Source: an uncultured Actinomycetes bacterium (GTDB lineage: Bacteria > Actinomycetota > Actinomycetes > Nanopelagicales > Nanopelagicaceae). From it: a stretch of 34,314 nt of DNA. The notes under the pieces are model-generated. The model was given only the letters and a program-made list of their open reading frames with translations, was not told where the DNA came from and did no database searches. The stretch spans positions 1 to 34,314 of the forward strand of contig CAIXTG010000180.1 of the NCBI GenBank assembly GCA_903922325.1, given 5' to 3'. The stretch's first letter is position 1; the number at the start of each line of letters is the position of its first letter. Positions 8,276 through 16,193 of this stretch are shown here, in pieces. The translations under genes and the position numbers were made by a program.

Positions 8276-8523
8276 CAGTTGTAACTGTTTACTCTAGAAA
8301 GAACTGCCACCTTTGCGACGTAGCCATTGAATCTTTGGAATCAGTTAAAGTCGAGCTAGATTTCGAGATTGAAAAAATCTACATCGATGGCGATACTGAA
8401 TTAACAAATAAGTATGGCGAAGAAGTACCAGTGATTCACATCGATGGGTTACATCACGATATGTTCAGAGTAGATCTAGAACGCTTTAGATCTTCCCTTG
8501 AAAAACATCGTCAGCATCAATAA
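8272..8523 (+). CDS. Glutaredoxin-like / DUF836 thiol protein
   Basis: An 83-residue thioredoxin-fold protein of the actinobacterial glutaredoxin family (DUF836-like). Visible are the first strand TVVTVYSR, the redox pair C13-x-x-C16 in NCHLCD, an acidic second strand (IEKIYIDGD) and the cis-proline VPVIHIDG. It is probably a cytoplasmic dithiol-disulfide carrier. Its substrate is unknown. It starts with GTG in a 4-bp GTGA overlap with the 117-aa gene, so the two are co-translated. In other actinobacteria similar proteins sit by rex/hemA or HAD genes; none is adjacent here. Its last 38 bp overlap the 3' end of the XPB helicase gene on the opposite strand, beyond the thioredoxin core. Confidence 0.82.
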   Translation: MTVVTVYSRKNCHLCDVAIESLESVKVELDFEIEKIYIDGDTELTNKYGEEVPVIHIDGLHHDMFRVDLERFRSSLEKHRQHQ

Positions 8524-10135
8524 TTCGATACGAGTAACCCTGTTCAGCTAAGAAACGTTGACGGTTTTGTGCAAAGTCTTGATCGACAGTGTCACGCGAA
8601 ACCACTGAATAAAATATTGCACCACGGCCATCTGATTTAGGGCGCAAGATGCGACCTAACCGCTGAGCTTCTTCTTGGCGAGAACCAAAAGCACCAGATA
8701 CTTGAATCGCAATCGTGGCATCAGGTAAATCAATTGAGAAGTTAGCAACTTTAGAAACAACTAGACACTTGATTTCACCAGTACGAAATAGTGCAAATAA
8801 ACGTTCGCGTTCTTTAACAGGGGTGTCGCCCTTAATGAGCGGGACACCGAGCACTTCAGATAGTTCATCAAGCTGTGAAATGTATTGGCCAATTACTAAT
8901 ACCTGATCAGCCGCATGGCGTTCAACCAACGCTTCGACAACTTTACGTTTTGTGGCAGTAGTTGAGCAGTAGCGATAACGTTCTTCAGGCTCAGCCGTTG
9001 CGTACAACATACGTTCAGATTCAGTCAGATTTACGCGTACTTCAACGCATTCGGCTGGGGCGATATAGCCCTGAGATTCAATTTCTTTCCAGGGCACATC
9101 AAAACGTTTCGGCCCAATTAGGCTGAAAACTTCGCCTTCCATGCCATCTTCACGTACGAGCGTCGCAGTCAAACCTAAGCGACGACGCGATTGAATATCG
9201 GCAGTAAAACGGAAAATTGGCGCCGGCAATAGGTGCACTTCGTCGTAAATAATTAAACCCCAGTCATGCGTATCAAAGAGATCTAAGTGCGCGTAAACAC
9301 CATTCTTTTTCTTGGTCATAACTTGATAGGTGGCAATAGTTACTGGTCTGATCTCTTTTTTAGCGCCCGAATACTCACCAATTTCATCTTCATTTAGCGT
9401 GGTGCGCTTTAGCAATTCATCTCGCCACTGACGGGCTGCAACTGTATTTGTCACCAAAATTAAAGTTGTGGCTTTGGCGTGTGCCATTGCCGCTGCACCA
9501 ACAATAGTTTTTCCAGCTCCACAAGGAAGCACTACAACGCCAGAGCCGCCATGCCAAAAACCTTCCGCAGCTAGTTCTTGGTAAGGACGAATTTTCCAAT
9601 CCTTTTGAACCAAGGCAATTTCATGTGCTTGTCCGTCGACGTAACCTGCAAAGTCTTCAGCTGGCCAACCTAGACGCAATAGCGATTGTTTAATTGCACC
9701 GCGTTGGCTGGGATGAACAGCCACAGTTTCTTTATCAATGCGAACACCTAGAAGTGGTGCAATTTTCTTGGCCCGAATAACTTCTTCAAGAACTGCACTG
9801 TCTTTGGTAATTAAAATTAGTCCATGAACTGGGTCAGCTTCTAGTCGCAAGCGACCGTAACGCGACATAGTCTCGGCAACGTCAACTAACAATGAATGAG
9901 GAACGGCATAACGAGAGTACTTAATTAAAGTATCAATTACTTGTTCAGCATCGTGGCCAGCAGCACGCGCATTCCACAAACCTAAATTAGTCAGCCGATA
10001 AGTATGAATGTGTTCAGGCGAGCGTTCTAGTTCAGCAAAAGGGGCGATAGCTCGTCGACATTCAACAGAACCCGGATGATCGATATCTAAGAGCAGCGTT
10101 TTATCGCTCTGGACAATCAGCGGGCCATCAGTCAT
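8486..10135 (-). CDS. XPB-type DNA repair helicase
   Basis: Superfamily 2 helicase of the XPB/Rad25 type, 549 residues, as found in actinobacteria and related to the archaeal and eukaryotic repair helicases. Residues 1-190 hold the N-terminal damage-recognition-like region. Motif I is LPCGAGKT (203-210), motif II DEVH (298-301), motif III LTAT (322-325) and motif VI QEEAQRLGRILRPK near residue 485. It unwinds DNA with ATP and is thought to act in nucleotide excision repair or transcription-linked repair, but the bacterial role is poorly defined. The ATG at 10135 overlaps the M20 peptidase stop by 8 bp (ATGACTGA), making it the last gene of a three-gene operon. Its 3' end overlaps the glutaredoxin-like gene by 38 bp. 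Confidence 0.94.
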   Translation of the reverse strand: MTDGPLIVQSDKTLLLDIDHPGSVECRRAIAPFAELERSPEHIHTYRLTNLGLWNARAAGHDAEQVIDTLIKYSRYAVPHSLLVDVAETMSRYGRLRLEADPVHGLILITKDSAVLEEVIRAKKIAPLLGVRIDKETVAVHPSQRGAIKQSLLRLGWPAEDFAGYVDGQAHEIALVQKDWKIRPYQELAAEGFWHGGSGVVVLPCGAGKTIVGAAAMAHAKATTLILVTNTVAARQWRDELLKRTTLNEDEIGEYSGAKKEIRPVTIATYQVMTKKKNGVYAHLDLFDTHDWGLIIYDEVHLLPAPIFRFTADIQSRRRLGLTATLVREDGMEGEVFSLIGPKRFDVPWKEIESQGYIAPAECVEVRVNLTESERMLYATAEPEERYRYCSTTATKRKVVEALVERHAADQVLVIGQYISQLDELSEVLGVPLIKGDTPVKERERLFALFRTGEIKCLVVSKVANFSIDLPDATIAIQVSGAFGSRQEEAQRLGRILRPKSDGRGAIFYSVVSRDTVDQDFAQNRQRFLAEQGYSYRIIDADDVFQGKI

Positions 10136-11243
10136 TTAATAGATCCTTAATAAAGGCGTGCAGGAAGTCAGTTCGTTGGTGCATTGCGCTAACACTTGCC
10201 CATTCAGTTAGCGCATGTGCGCCGCCACCAATTGCGCCTAAGCCATCTAGCACTTGGGCACCAGCAGCAGCTGCAAAGTTGCCATCGCTGGCACCGCCAA
10301 CTGAGGCATGACCAAGTGCTGGAATTCCGATTGTTGCGGCAACTTTCTCGGCTCGCTCGTAAAGGGCTTTGGTGGCAGCCGGTTCTAGTGGCGGACGATT
10401 TAAACCACCAACAACTTCAATTCGAGCAGCTGGATTCTTTGGCTGCAGCGCTTTTATGGCTGCATCAACACGAAGTAGTTCATTTGTTGAATATGAACGC
10501 GCATCAATATCTAGTACAGCTAAATCTGGAACTGAATTAGTAGTTGTGCCAGCGCTTAGCATGGTTGGAACAACTGTGGTTCCGTGTTCAGAATTTTCAA
10601 GGGCTGCCAGTTGTAAAACTAAGTGCGAAATTTCAACGGTTGAGTTAATTCCATTTTCGGGCTCAAGACCAGCATGAGCCGCACGACCATGTACTTTAAC
10701 TTGGTACATCGAAGTTCCTTTGCGACCAGTTTTAACTTTGCCATCTAGTGATGCCTCAAGAACTAAAACGGCTTTAGCATTTTGCGAAAGTTCTTTAATC
10801 AAATTACGTGATGCGTGACTACCGGTTTCTTCATCAGTGGTTGCAACTAGCGCAACTGATCCTTCGATGCCCTTAAGAGCGAAGAGCGCTTGCAAGAAGC
10901 CAACTTTCATATCAAAAGTTCCGGGCCCACGAATAACATCGCCCTTGATTTCAAATAACGGTTGGTATGAACCTTTTGGCCAAACCGTATCTAAATGAGC
11001 AAGCAAAACAATCTCGGGTTTAGCGTCGCCCCACCAGAAAACTGGACGACCTTCAATTTCGCGGATCTGCGCAGGTGTTCCTAAAACTTCTGCTGCAATT
11101 GAACTAGCAACTTCGACAACTTCACGGCAAGCAGCGAGATCTTCGGTGGGGGATTCACATCGAACTAAGGTCTCGAGAGAGCTAAGCATTAGGTCGGACA
11201 TAGGGTTAAGTCTGCCGTATTCGGCACTTTGGGCGTCGGTCAT
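10128..11243 (-). CDS. M20-family metallopeptidase
   Basis: Cytoplasmic dizinc hydrolase of 371 residues (ArgE/DapE/CPG2 class), probably cleaving an acyl-amino acid or small peptide. The metal ligands and catalytic residues are all in place: H83 and D85 in LAHLDTVW, the bridging D111 in GPGTFDMKVG, the base E138 with E139 in TTDEETGS, E163 in LVLEASLDG and H343 in GGGAHALTEW. The lid domain is at about residues 175-290. Nothing in the sequence defines the substrate; the glutamate carboxypeptidase-like layout is only suggestive. It starts in a 4-bp ATGA overlap with the upstream XPB/Ssl2-like gene and ends within the helicase start, so it is translationally coupled to both. A second ATG at 11201 is possible, but the overlap favours 11243. 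Confidence 0.92.
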   Translation of the reverse strand: MTDAQSAEYGRLNPMSDLMLSSLETLVRCESPTEDLAACREVVEVASSIAAEVLGTPAQIREIEGRPVFWWGDAKPEIVLLAHLDTVWPKGSYQPLFEIKGDVIRGPGTFDMKVGFLQALFALKGIEGSVALVATTDEETGSHASRNLIKELSQNAKAVLVLEASLDGKVKTGRKGTSMYQVKVHGRAAHAGLEPENGINSTVEISHLVLQLAALENSEHGTTVVPTMLSAGTTTNSVPDLAVLDIDARSYSTNELLRVDAAIKALQPKNPAARIEVVGGLNRPPLEPAATKALYERAEKVAATIGIPALGHASVGGASDGNFAAAAGAQVLDGLGAIGGGAHALTEWASVSAMHQRTDFLHAFIKDLLND

Positions 11244-13435
11244 AGCGGTGCGACCCCCGTAATACGCGGGATTCGAAAGCTTTGCATCTCGCCTGTGGCA
11301 TGGTCTCGAGCCACTAAAGCACCTGCCGAGATTTTTATTGGGTCAACGATGCGATGCGAAACGGAGCCATTGTTATCAGCGTAACCAATTGAAAGTGCTT
11401 GTTGTTTCTCGACATAAATCGCCAGCAGATCCATAGTTTCATTTGCAGTAGTTCGCGGCAATGAACCAAGAGCGTTTGCGGCCGAGTCACGAATTTTGCT
11501 CTGCTTGTGACTTGATTTCTCGCCAGCTCTAATTGAACGCACTGCAGCTGCAAGAGTTGACTCTGTTGGTGAATCAATTTCGCCAATCACCCGTGGTGGT
11601 TTTGGTTTAGCTTTTGCGCGATGAGAACGATGTCCGGTTATTAAGGCGCCATTACTTGCTTCAGCGGCTGGTAAGTAACCCGCATTGCGCAAAACGTTCA
11701 TGGCATCAGCGGCATCTAAGTCACAAATCAAAACTTCGGAAGCAATTTTTCTTAGCGAAAGCACATCAAGTCGCTTGTCACTCATGATTTGTGCAATCAG
11801 TGAAGTGTCTTCGCAACGGATAAAGCTGGAAGTATTGCCTACGCGTAACTTTCCATGTTTCTTTGCCACATCGACAATTAAGTATTCCAGCGGTTGTGGC
11901 ATTGGAGTTTTTGAAGTCTTAACTAAGAAGGTGCGAATTTCTTCGCCACTTTTGCCGTGATCAAGCCCGCGACGAATTGATGCTTCACTGAAACGGTAAA
12001 CAGTTGCGCCGCCTCGACTTTCAATGTCAGCGACCGCGGAAAGATCACGCGCAATGTCATGCTCGAGCGGTCCTGGTGCAATTGCAGTGTTATCGCTTTG
12101 AATCAATATATGGTCAACCGGTTTTGGTAGATCGGTATCAATGCCAATTTCATCGGCGCCAGACATAAATGCGCGACCGTATTTAGCTGATGCACCTTGG
12201 CCGGTGAAGCCCAACCATTCCGCTTCGCGCAGCGTCCAGGCAATAAGTTCTTCTTGAATGCCCGGATTACGCTTACTTGGCGCGATCCATTTAATTGTGC
12301 GGGTAAAGCTAGCTAGATCTGGAGCCAAGTTTGGTTGTTCATTAAGCAAATTAATTACCAATTTACGGGTGCTTGCCGCATTCACGCGATCGATCTCGGG
12401 GCCAAGGGCTGCAACGCTCTTTGCTTCGCCGCGACCAACTAGGCCACTAACGCGAGAAGTTGTTAACCAATTTGCAGCTAGAGCGCTCCAACGAGTTTCG
12501 GCGCTTTGAGTTAACCAAATATCAAAGTTATTACTTGGCAAGATGCGATCATCGCCATCAATTGTTAATAAACCAGCAAGGTAAGAAAGTTCGGCAATAA
12601 AGGCCGCACAATTTTCATCGATTCCGATATGTGCTGAGATTAATTTAAGGTCACGAACACCGAGGCCACCAGAGCGCAATGCGTCGGCTGGTTCTTGGGC
12701 CCAGAAGTGAAGTAGTTCCTCAACCCAACCAAGCACTGTTGCGACGTTTGCAGCAGCAGCCATGTTTACAGATTTTTCAACTCGCTTAGTTCCGGTTACA
12801 GCTGGTGCAGTGCTTTCGTAACTCTTATGAACTTTTCCGCCGCGTAAGAAAATTCCAACTTCGCGCGGCATAATTACAGTGCGCTGATCAAGCGGAACTA
12901 AAAACTTGCGATCGAGCAGCCAAGCAATTCCTGGACCAGGATTCTTAATATCACCGACGCTTCCGCGAGGTGGCCCCCAAACTAATTGAGTAAGCACTCG
13001 ATTAGCAGCCTCTGGTGCTTCGTTTAATTCAGTTAACTTTAATTTTGCAAGAGAAGCGGGGCCAAGACCTGCTGGTTCATTAATTAAGAGTTGGCTTACT
13101 GAAGTAGGAAGTCGCAAACCTTTTTCAGTTGGATATAGAAGTCCAAAAGTTATAAGTCGCGCAACAGCGATGGATGCATCCTTGTGGGTAATTGAAATAA
13201 CGTTTTTAAGCGTAAATTCTTCATCTAGAGCTACGCAAGCTTCGAGAATTTGAAATTCAAACTCGGTTAGCGAATCAATTGCGCGTGCGATGCTGTGCGA
13301 AGATGACGCCCGCACTGCAAGGGAAGCTAAATCTGGCGGAACCGGTGAAACTAAATCGGGGCGAGCAGCGAAAAGCTCAGATAAACCGGCATCGTCGAGC
13401 GAGCGCAGATAATCAGTAAATGAGCGAATTTCCAT
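11240..13435 (-). CDS. XPB/Ssl2-like helicase-associated protein
   Basis: A 731-residue actinobacterial protein of the XPB/Ssl2-like helicase-associated family (Helicase_C_3 type). It lacks Walker A and B motifs and is not itself a helicase. The N-terminus (FTDYLRSLDDAGLSELFAAR, then RAIDSLTEFEFQILEACVAL) resembles winged-helix segments. The middle part (about 440-570) contains VDHILIQSDNTAIAPGPLEH, which parallels a segment of XPB itself. The last 80 residues (LAIYVEKQQALSIGYADNN, then RIVDPIKISAGALVARD) look like a WYL-type ligand- or DNA-end-sensing fold. It heads the operon with the M20 peptidase and XPB helicase and is probably a partner or regulator of XPB; this is inference from context. 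A TAATGT box lies 9 nt before the ATG. Confidence 0.85.
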   Translation of the reverse strand: MEIRSFTDYLRSLDDAGLSELFAARPDLVSPVPPDLASLAVRASSSHSIARAIDSLTEFEFQILEACVALDEEFTLKNVISITHKDASIAVARLITFGLLYPTEKGLRLPTSVSQLLINEPAGLGPASLAKLKLTELNEAPEAANRVLTQLVWGPPRGSVGDIKNPGPGIAWLLDRKFLVPLDQRTVIMPREVGIFLRGGKVHKSYESTAPAVTGTKRVEKSVNMAAAANVATVLGWVEELLHFWAQEPADALRSGGLGVRDLKLISAHIGIDENCAAFIAELSYLAGLLTIDGDDRILPSNNFDIWLTQSAETRWSALAANWLTTSRVSGLVGRGEAKSVAALGPEIDRVNAASTRKLVINLLNEQPNLAPDLASFTRTIKWIAPSKRNPGIQEELIAWTLREAEWLGFTGQGASAKYGRAFMSGADEIGIDTDLPKPVDHILIQSDNTAIAPGPLEHDIARDLSAVADIESRGGATVYRFSEASIRRGLDHGKSGEEIRTFLVKTSKTPMPQPLEYLIVDVAKKHGKLRVGNTSSFIRCEDTSLIAQIMSDKRLDVLSLRKIASEVLICDLDAADAMNVLRNAGYLPAAEASNGALITGHRSHRAKAKPKPPRVIGEIDSPTESTLAAAVRSIRAGEKSSHKQSKIRDSAANALGSLPRTTANETMDLLAIYVEKQQALSIGYADNNGSVSHRIVDPIKISAGALVARDHATGEMQSFRIPRITGVAPL

Positions 13436-13444
13436 AACCGTCCT

Positions 13445-13450
13445 ACATTA
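13445..13450 (-). promoter_or_regulatory. -10 box of the XPB/Ssl2-like gene
   Basis: TAATGT on the minus strand, 9 nt before ATG 13435, within the 52-bp gap after the HAD gene. It suggests a separate promoter for the three-gene repair operon. Confidence 0.42.
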
Positions 13451-13487
13451 GTGGAAGGAAGGTTGTTCCGCCTATTTAGGTTCGGGG

Positions 13488-14252
13488 CTAGCGAGATTTA
13501 CGAGGGCGTAACCAAGTTAAGCCAGCAGCCAATCGGCTAACCAGCGGCCCGAAAATCTGGCTGAATTTGCGGCCCCGGCGAAATTCGTGAATTGGCCAAC
13601 CTTCACTCATTGCTCGCAATTGCAATATGGCATCTGGGTTAATTGCATTTGGTTTTCCGACGGCTCGCAGCAATGGCAGATCATTATGGCTATCTGAATA
13701 TGAGTAACACTGCGATAGATCAAAATTTCGATCGGCGGCCAACTTGGTAATTGCCACCGCTTTTTCGGCACCGTGTAACAAATTACCTTCAAGTGTTCCG
13801 GTGTATTTTCCATCTTTGATGGTGGCTTTACTACCGAGGGCGCCAGTGAAACCTAAACGATTTGCAATCAGAATCGCCATATCTTCAGGAGCTGCAGTAA
13901 CTAGCCATACTTCTTCGCCATTTGCTAAATGTGAACCGGCAATATCTATCGTGCCTTGCCAAAGAGCTGGCGATACAAATTCGTCGTAAATTTCTTGACC
14001 GATAGCTTCAATCTCAGCAACATCATGGCCACCAATAAAATCAGTTGCCGCATTCTGAAATTTAATTATCTCTTCTTTATTTTCTTTGCCAGTTAAGCGA
14101 AATCTCAGGTTGGCTAAAACGAAGCGCGAAATGTCAGCTTTGGTAAAGAAACCGCGCTGGTACATGCCTCTTCCGAGAAAGTAGAGCGATGATCCATGGA
14201 TCAAGGTGTTATCTACATCGAAAAAGGCCGCTCGCTTTTGGGTGAGTGCCAT
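13488..14252 (-). CDS. HAD-IB family phosphatase, SerB-like
   Basis: Haloacid-dehalogenase phosphatase of 254 residues with an IB-type helical cap. Motif I is FFDVDNTL (nucleophile D12, acid D14), motif II includes T119 in LVTAAPED, motif III is K164 and motif IV is YSDSHNDLPLL (D187, D191). Relatives include phosphoserine phosphatase and phospholipid-linked phosphatases; the substrate is not determined. The C-terminal tail (RGRKFSQIFGPLVSRLAAGLTW, about 224-246) is basic and amphipathic and could touch the membrane. The ATG at 14252 has TAAGGT exactly 6 nt upstream, so it is probably leaderless. It is separated by 52 bp from the XPB/Ssl2-like gene, which has its own -10 box, so the two need not form one operon. 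Confidence 0.88.
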   Translation of the reverse strand: MALTQKRAAFFDVDNTLIHGSSLYFLGRGMYQRGFFTKADISRFVLANLRFRLTGKENKEEIIKFQNAATDFIGGHDVAEIEAIGQEIYDEFVSPALWQGTIDIAGSHLANGEEVWLVTAAPEDMAILIANRLGFTGALGSKATIKDGKYTGTLEGNLLHGAEKAVAITKLAADRNFDLSQCYSYSDSHNDLPLLRAVGKPNAINPDAILQLRAMSEGWPIHEFRRGRKFSQIFGPLVSRLAAGLTWLRPRKSR

Positions 14253-14258
14253 GTCACT

Positions 14259-14264
14259 ACCTTA
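14259..14264 (-). promoter_or_regulatory. -10 box of the HAD phosphatase
   Basis: TAAGGT on the minus strand, exactly 6 nt before ATG 14252. Leaderless start likely. Confidence 0.55.
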
Positions 14265-14290
14265 GCGAGAGAACTGTAAATCCGACGCTT

Positions 14291-14296
14291 TATGCT
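14291..14296 (+). promoter_or_regulatory. -10 box of the cytochrome c biogenesis operon
   Basis: TATGCT exactly 6 nt before the ATG of the histidine phosphatase. It is the closest match to TATAAT in the set, so the operon mRNA probably begins at or next to the start codon. Confidence 0.6.
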
Positions 14297-14302
14297 TAGC
14301 GC

Positions 14303-14926
14303 ATGACTTCCACTGTTCATGTGATTCGCCATGGCGAGGTAGAGAATCCTCAGAAAATTCTGTATGGCCGTCAACCTGGTTGGCGATTATCAGAGCGCGG
14401 TCAAGCAATGGCTAGCACTCTAGGTGAATGGTCAAAAGCTATTGATCTAGGCGCACTTCATGTTTCACCGCTACAAAGAGCTCAAGAGACTGCAGCTCCA
14501 ATTGCAGCCGCACATAATATTTCTATTACGACTGATGATCGCTTAATCGAGGCAGCGAATATTTTTGAAGGAAAACCATTTGGCATTGGCGATGGGGTTT
14601 TAAAGCATCCATCAGCATGGCGCCATTTATATAACCCATGGAAACCATCTTGGGGCGAACCTTACGAGGAGCAAATTGCACGAATGTTGGCCGCAATCTT
14701 CGCTGCCAATAAAGCTGCAAATGGTAAAGATGCGATCTGCGTTTCGCATCAACTTCCAATCTGGATTTTGCGAAGTGCCATTGAAGGCCGTCGCTTGATT
14801 CATGATCCACGTAAACGCGAATGCTCGTTAGCTTCGGTTACCAGCATTCACTTTGATGATGAAGGTTTAATCTCAGGGCTTTCTTACTCCGAACCAGCGA
14901 AACACTTGTTGCCTCCAAAAAAATGA
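14303..14926 (+). CDS. Histidine phosphatase (phosphoglycerate mutase-like)
   Basis: Histidine phosphatase of 207 residues. The phosphate-accepting RHG is at 9-11, the proton donor lies near E83 (LIEAANIFEG), and the second histidine is H149 in CVSHQLP. It is too divergent for a glycolytic mutase and is probably a broad or unknown phosphatase. It is the first gene of the cytochrome c biogenesis operon and overlaps the TlpA-like gene by 4 bp (ATGA). The same arrangement, a PGAM-like gene before tlpA-ccdA-resB-ccsB, is known in mycobacteria and streptomycetes, so its linkage to haem or cytochrome assembly is conserved though unexplained. TATGCT sits exactly 6 nt before the ATG, pointing to a leaderless operon mRNA. 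Confidence 0.92.
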   Translation: MTSTVHVIRHGEVENPQKILYGRQPGWRLSERGQAMASTLGEWSKAIDLGALHVSPLQRAQETAAPIAAAHNISITTDDRLIEAANIFEGKPFGIGDGVLKHPSAWRHLYNPWKPSWGEPYEEQIARMLAAIFAANKAANGKDAICVSHQLPIWILRSAIEGRRLIHDPRKRECSLASVTSIHFDDEGLISGLSYSEPAKHLLPPKK

Positions 14927-15471
14927 TTCAAAACTTACGCCGAATAGTTCTTGTAGCAGTTAGCGCACTTCTTCTAACTAGCTGCGGAAATGGCGGGAGT
15001 TCAATTGCGCAAGAAAGTTATATTTCTGGAAATGGCGCCGTAACTTTTATTTCAGCTAGCGATCGAGCGTTGGCACCAAAACTCAGTGGTGACACTTTGT
15101 ATGGAACTAAATTTGATTTTGCAGGTAACAAAATTGCAGTAGTAAATGTTTGGGCTTCTTGGTGCTCACCTTGCCGAGCCGAAGTTCCTACTTTTATTGC
15201 GCTCTCAAAGAAGTATTCAGATGTTCAGTTCATGGGGATTCTCACTCGCGATAATTTGGCTAACGCTGAGGTTTTTGCCCGTCAATTAGCGGTTCCGTAC
15301 CCTAATTTCATTGACGATTCGTTGCTACTAGGCTTTCGTAACACGCTGCCCGCAAATGCAATTCCAACAACCGTGGTCATAGATAAGCAAGGCCGCGTAG
15401 CCGCTCGCATCTCTGGGCCCGCAACAGTCGGTGGGCTAAGTAGTTTAATTGAACGGTTAGTAGCCGAATGA
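14923..15471 (+). CDS. resA: Thioredoxin-like lipoprotein, TlpA/ResA type
   Basis: Membrane-anchored extracytoplasmic thiol reductase of 182 residues that keeps apocytochrome c CxxCH cysteines reduced for haem attachment. The N-terminus is a lipoprotein signal ending in LLTSC, with C21 as the lipid-bearing residue. The thioredoxin fold carries WCSPC (C81, C84) after VVNVWAS, and the cis-proline motif AIPTTVVID is at about 141-149. Reductant is expected to come through CcdA, encoded just downstream with a 4-bp ATGA overlap. The symbol follows the Bacillus ResA convention; the actinobacterial homologue is also simply called a TlpA-family protein. It is coupled by overlap to the histidine phosphatase upstream. 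Confidence 0.93.
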   Translation: MIQNLRRIVLVAVSALLLTSCGNGGSSIAQESYISGNGAVTFISASDRALAPKLSGDTLYGTKFDFAGNKIAVVNVWASWCSPCRAEVPTFIALSKKYSDVQFMGILTRDNLANAEVFARQLAVPYPNFIDDSLLLGFRNTLPANAIPTTVVIDKQGRVAARISGPATVGGLSSLIERLVAE

Positions 15472-16193
15472 GAAACTTTGTAGTCGAACAAATATTTTCG
15501 GGGTATTTAATTATTGCGCTCCCGGTCGCAATGGTTGCGGGCTTACTTTCCTTCTTATCTCCCTGCGTTCTTCCGCTAGTGCCGGGATATATCTCATATG
15601 CAGCGGGCTTTAGTTCAAAACGAGGCCGGATTTTACTTGGCTCATCGCTATTTGTTTTGGGTTTTTCAACTCCCTTTGTTCTCTACGGTGCTTTGTTTGG
15701 CACCATCGGTTCTCGAATTACTCAATATGAAACTGGCATCACCCAAATTTTGGGCGTAGTAACTATTTTGATGGGTCTTATTTTCTTAGGGAAATTCCCA
15801 CTGATGCCAACGCTTCATCTTAAAAGTTCTGCTTTTGGCGGTTTAATCGGAGCTCCACTACTTGGCATTGCATTTGGAGTTGGTTGGACCCCATGCATCG
15901 GACCAGCACTTGCTGCAGTTCAAACTCTGGCTTTTCAAGAAAGTTCAGCACTACGAGGTGCGCTCTTATCAATTAGCTACTGCATTGGCTTAGGTCTGCC
16001 GTTTATTCTTTCAGGTCTTTTCTTAGATCGATCAGAGACACTGCGTAAGCTTTTGGTTCGTAACGGAAATTTAATCTCACTAATTGGTGGAACTTTCTTA
16101 ATCATTATTGGAACTCTTCAATTACTTGGGCTCTGGAATGACTTAATGATTTCACTACGCTCGATAATCTCTGACTTTGTGCCGGTGATCTAA
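15468..16193 (+). CDS. ccdA: Cytochrome c biogenesis protein CcdA
   Basis: Six-helix integral membrane protein of 241 residues that carries electrons from cytoplasmic thioredoxin to the extracytoplasmic TlpA/ResA protein. The two redox cysteines each lie in a conserved helix: C33 in FLSPCVLPLVPGYISY and C143 in GVGWTPCIGPALAA. Hydrophobic segments are visible at about 14-40, 55-80, 90-110, 125-150, 160-185 and 200-225. The start ATG overlaps the resA stop (ATGA), and the stop overlaps the resB start by 1 base (TAATG), so all three are translationally linked. Assignment is firm on motifs and on operon context. Confidence 0.96.
   Translation: MRNFVVEQIFSGYLIIALPVAMVAGLLSFLSPCVLPLVPGYISYAAGFSSKRGRILLGSSLFVLGFSTPFVLYGALFGTIGSRITQYETGITQILGVVTILMGLIFLGKFPLMPTLHLKSSAFGGLIGAPLLGIAFGVGWTPCIGPALAAVQTLAFQESSALRGALLSISYCIGLGLPFILSGLFLDRSETLRKLLVRNGNLISLIGGTFLIIIGTLQLLGLWNDLMISLRSIISDFVPVI

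Noticed and set aside
11201..11203. Second ATG as start of the M20 peptidase
   Set aside because: No -10 box or Shine-Dalgarno precedes it, while ATG 11243 forms a 4-bp overlap typical of coupled genes.
13452..13470. Possible hairpin GGAA-loop-TTCC between the HAD and XPB/Ssl2-like genes
   Set aside because: The stem is only 4 bp and has no T-run after it, so it is not credible as a terminator.
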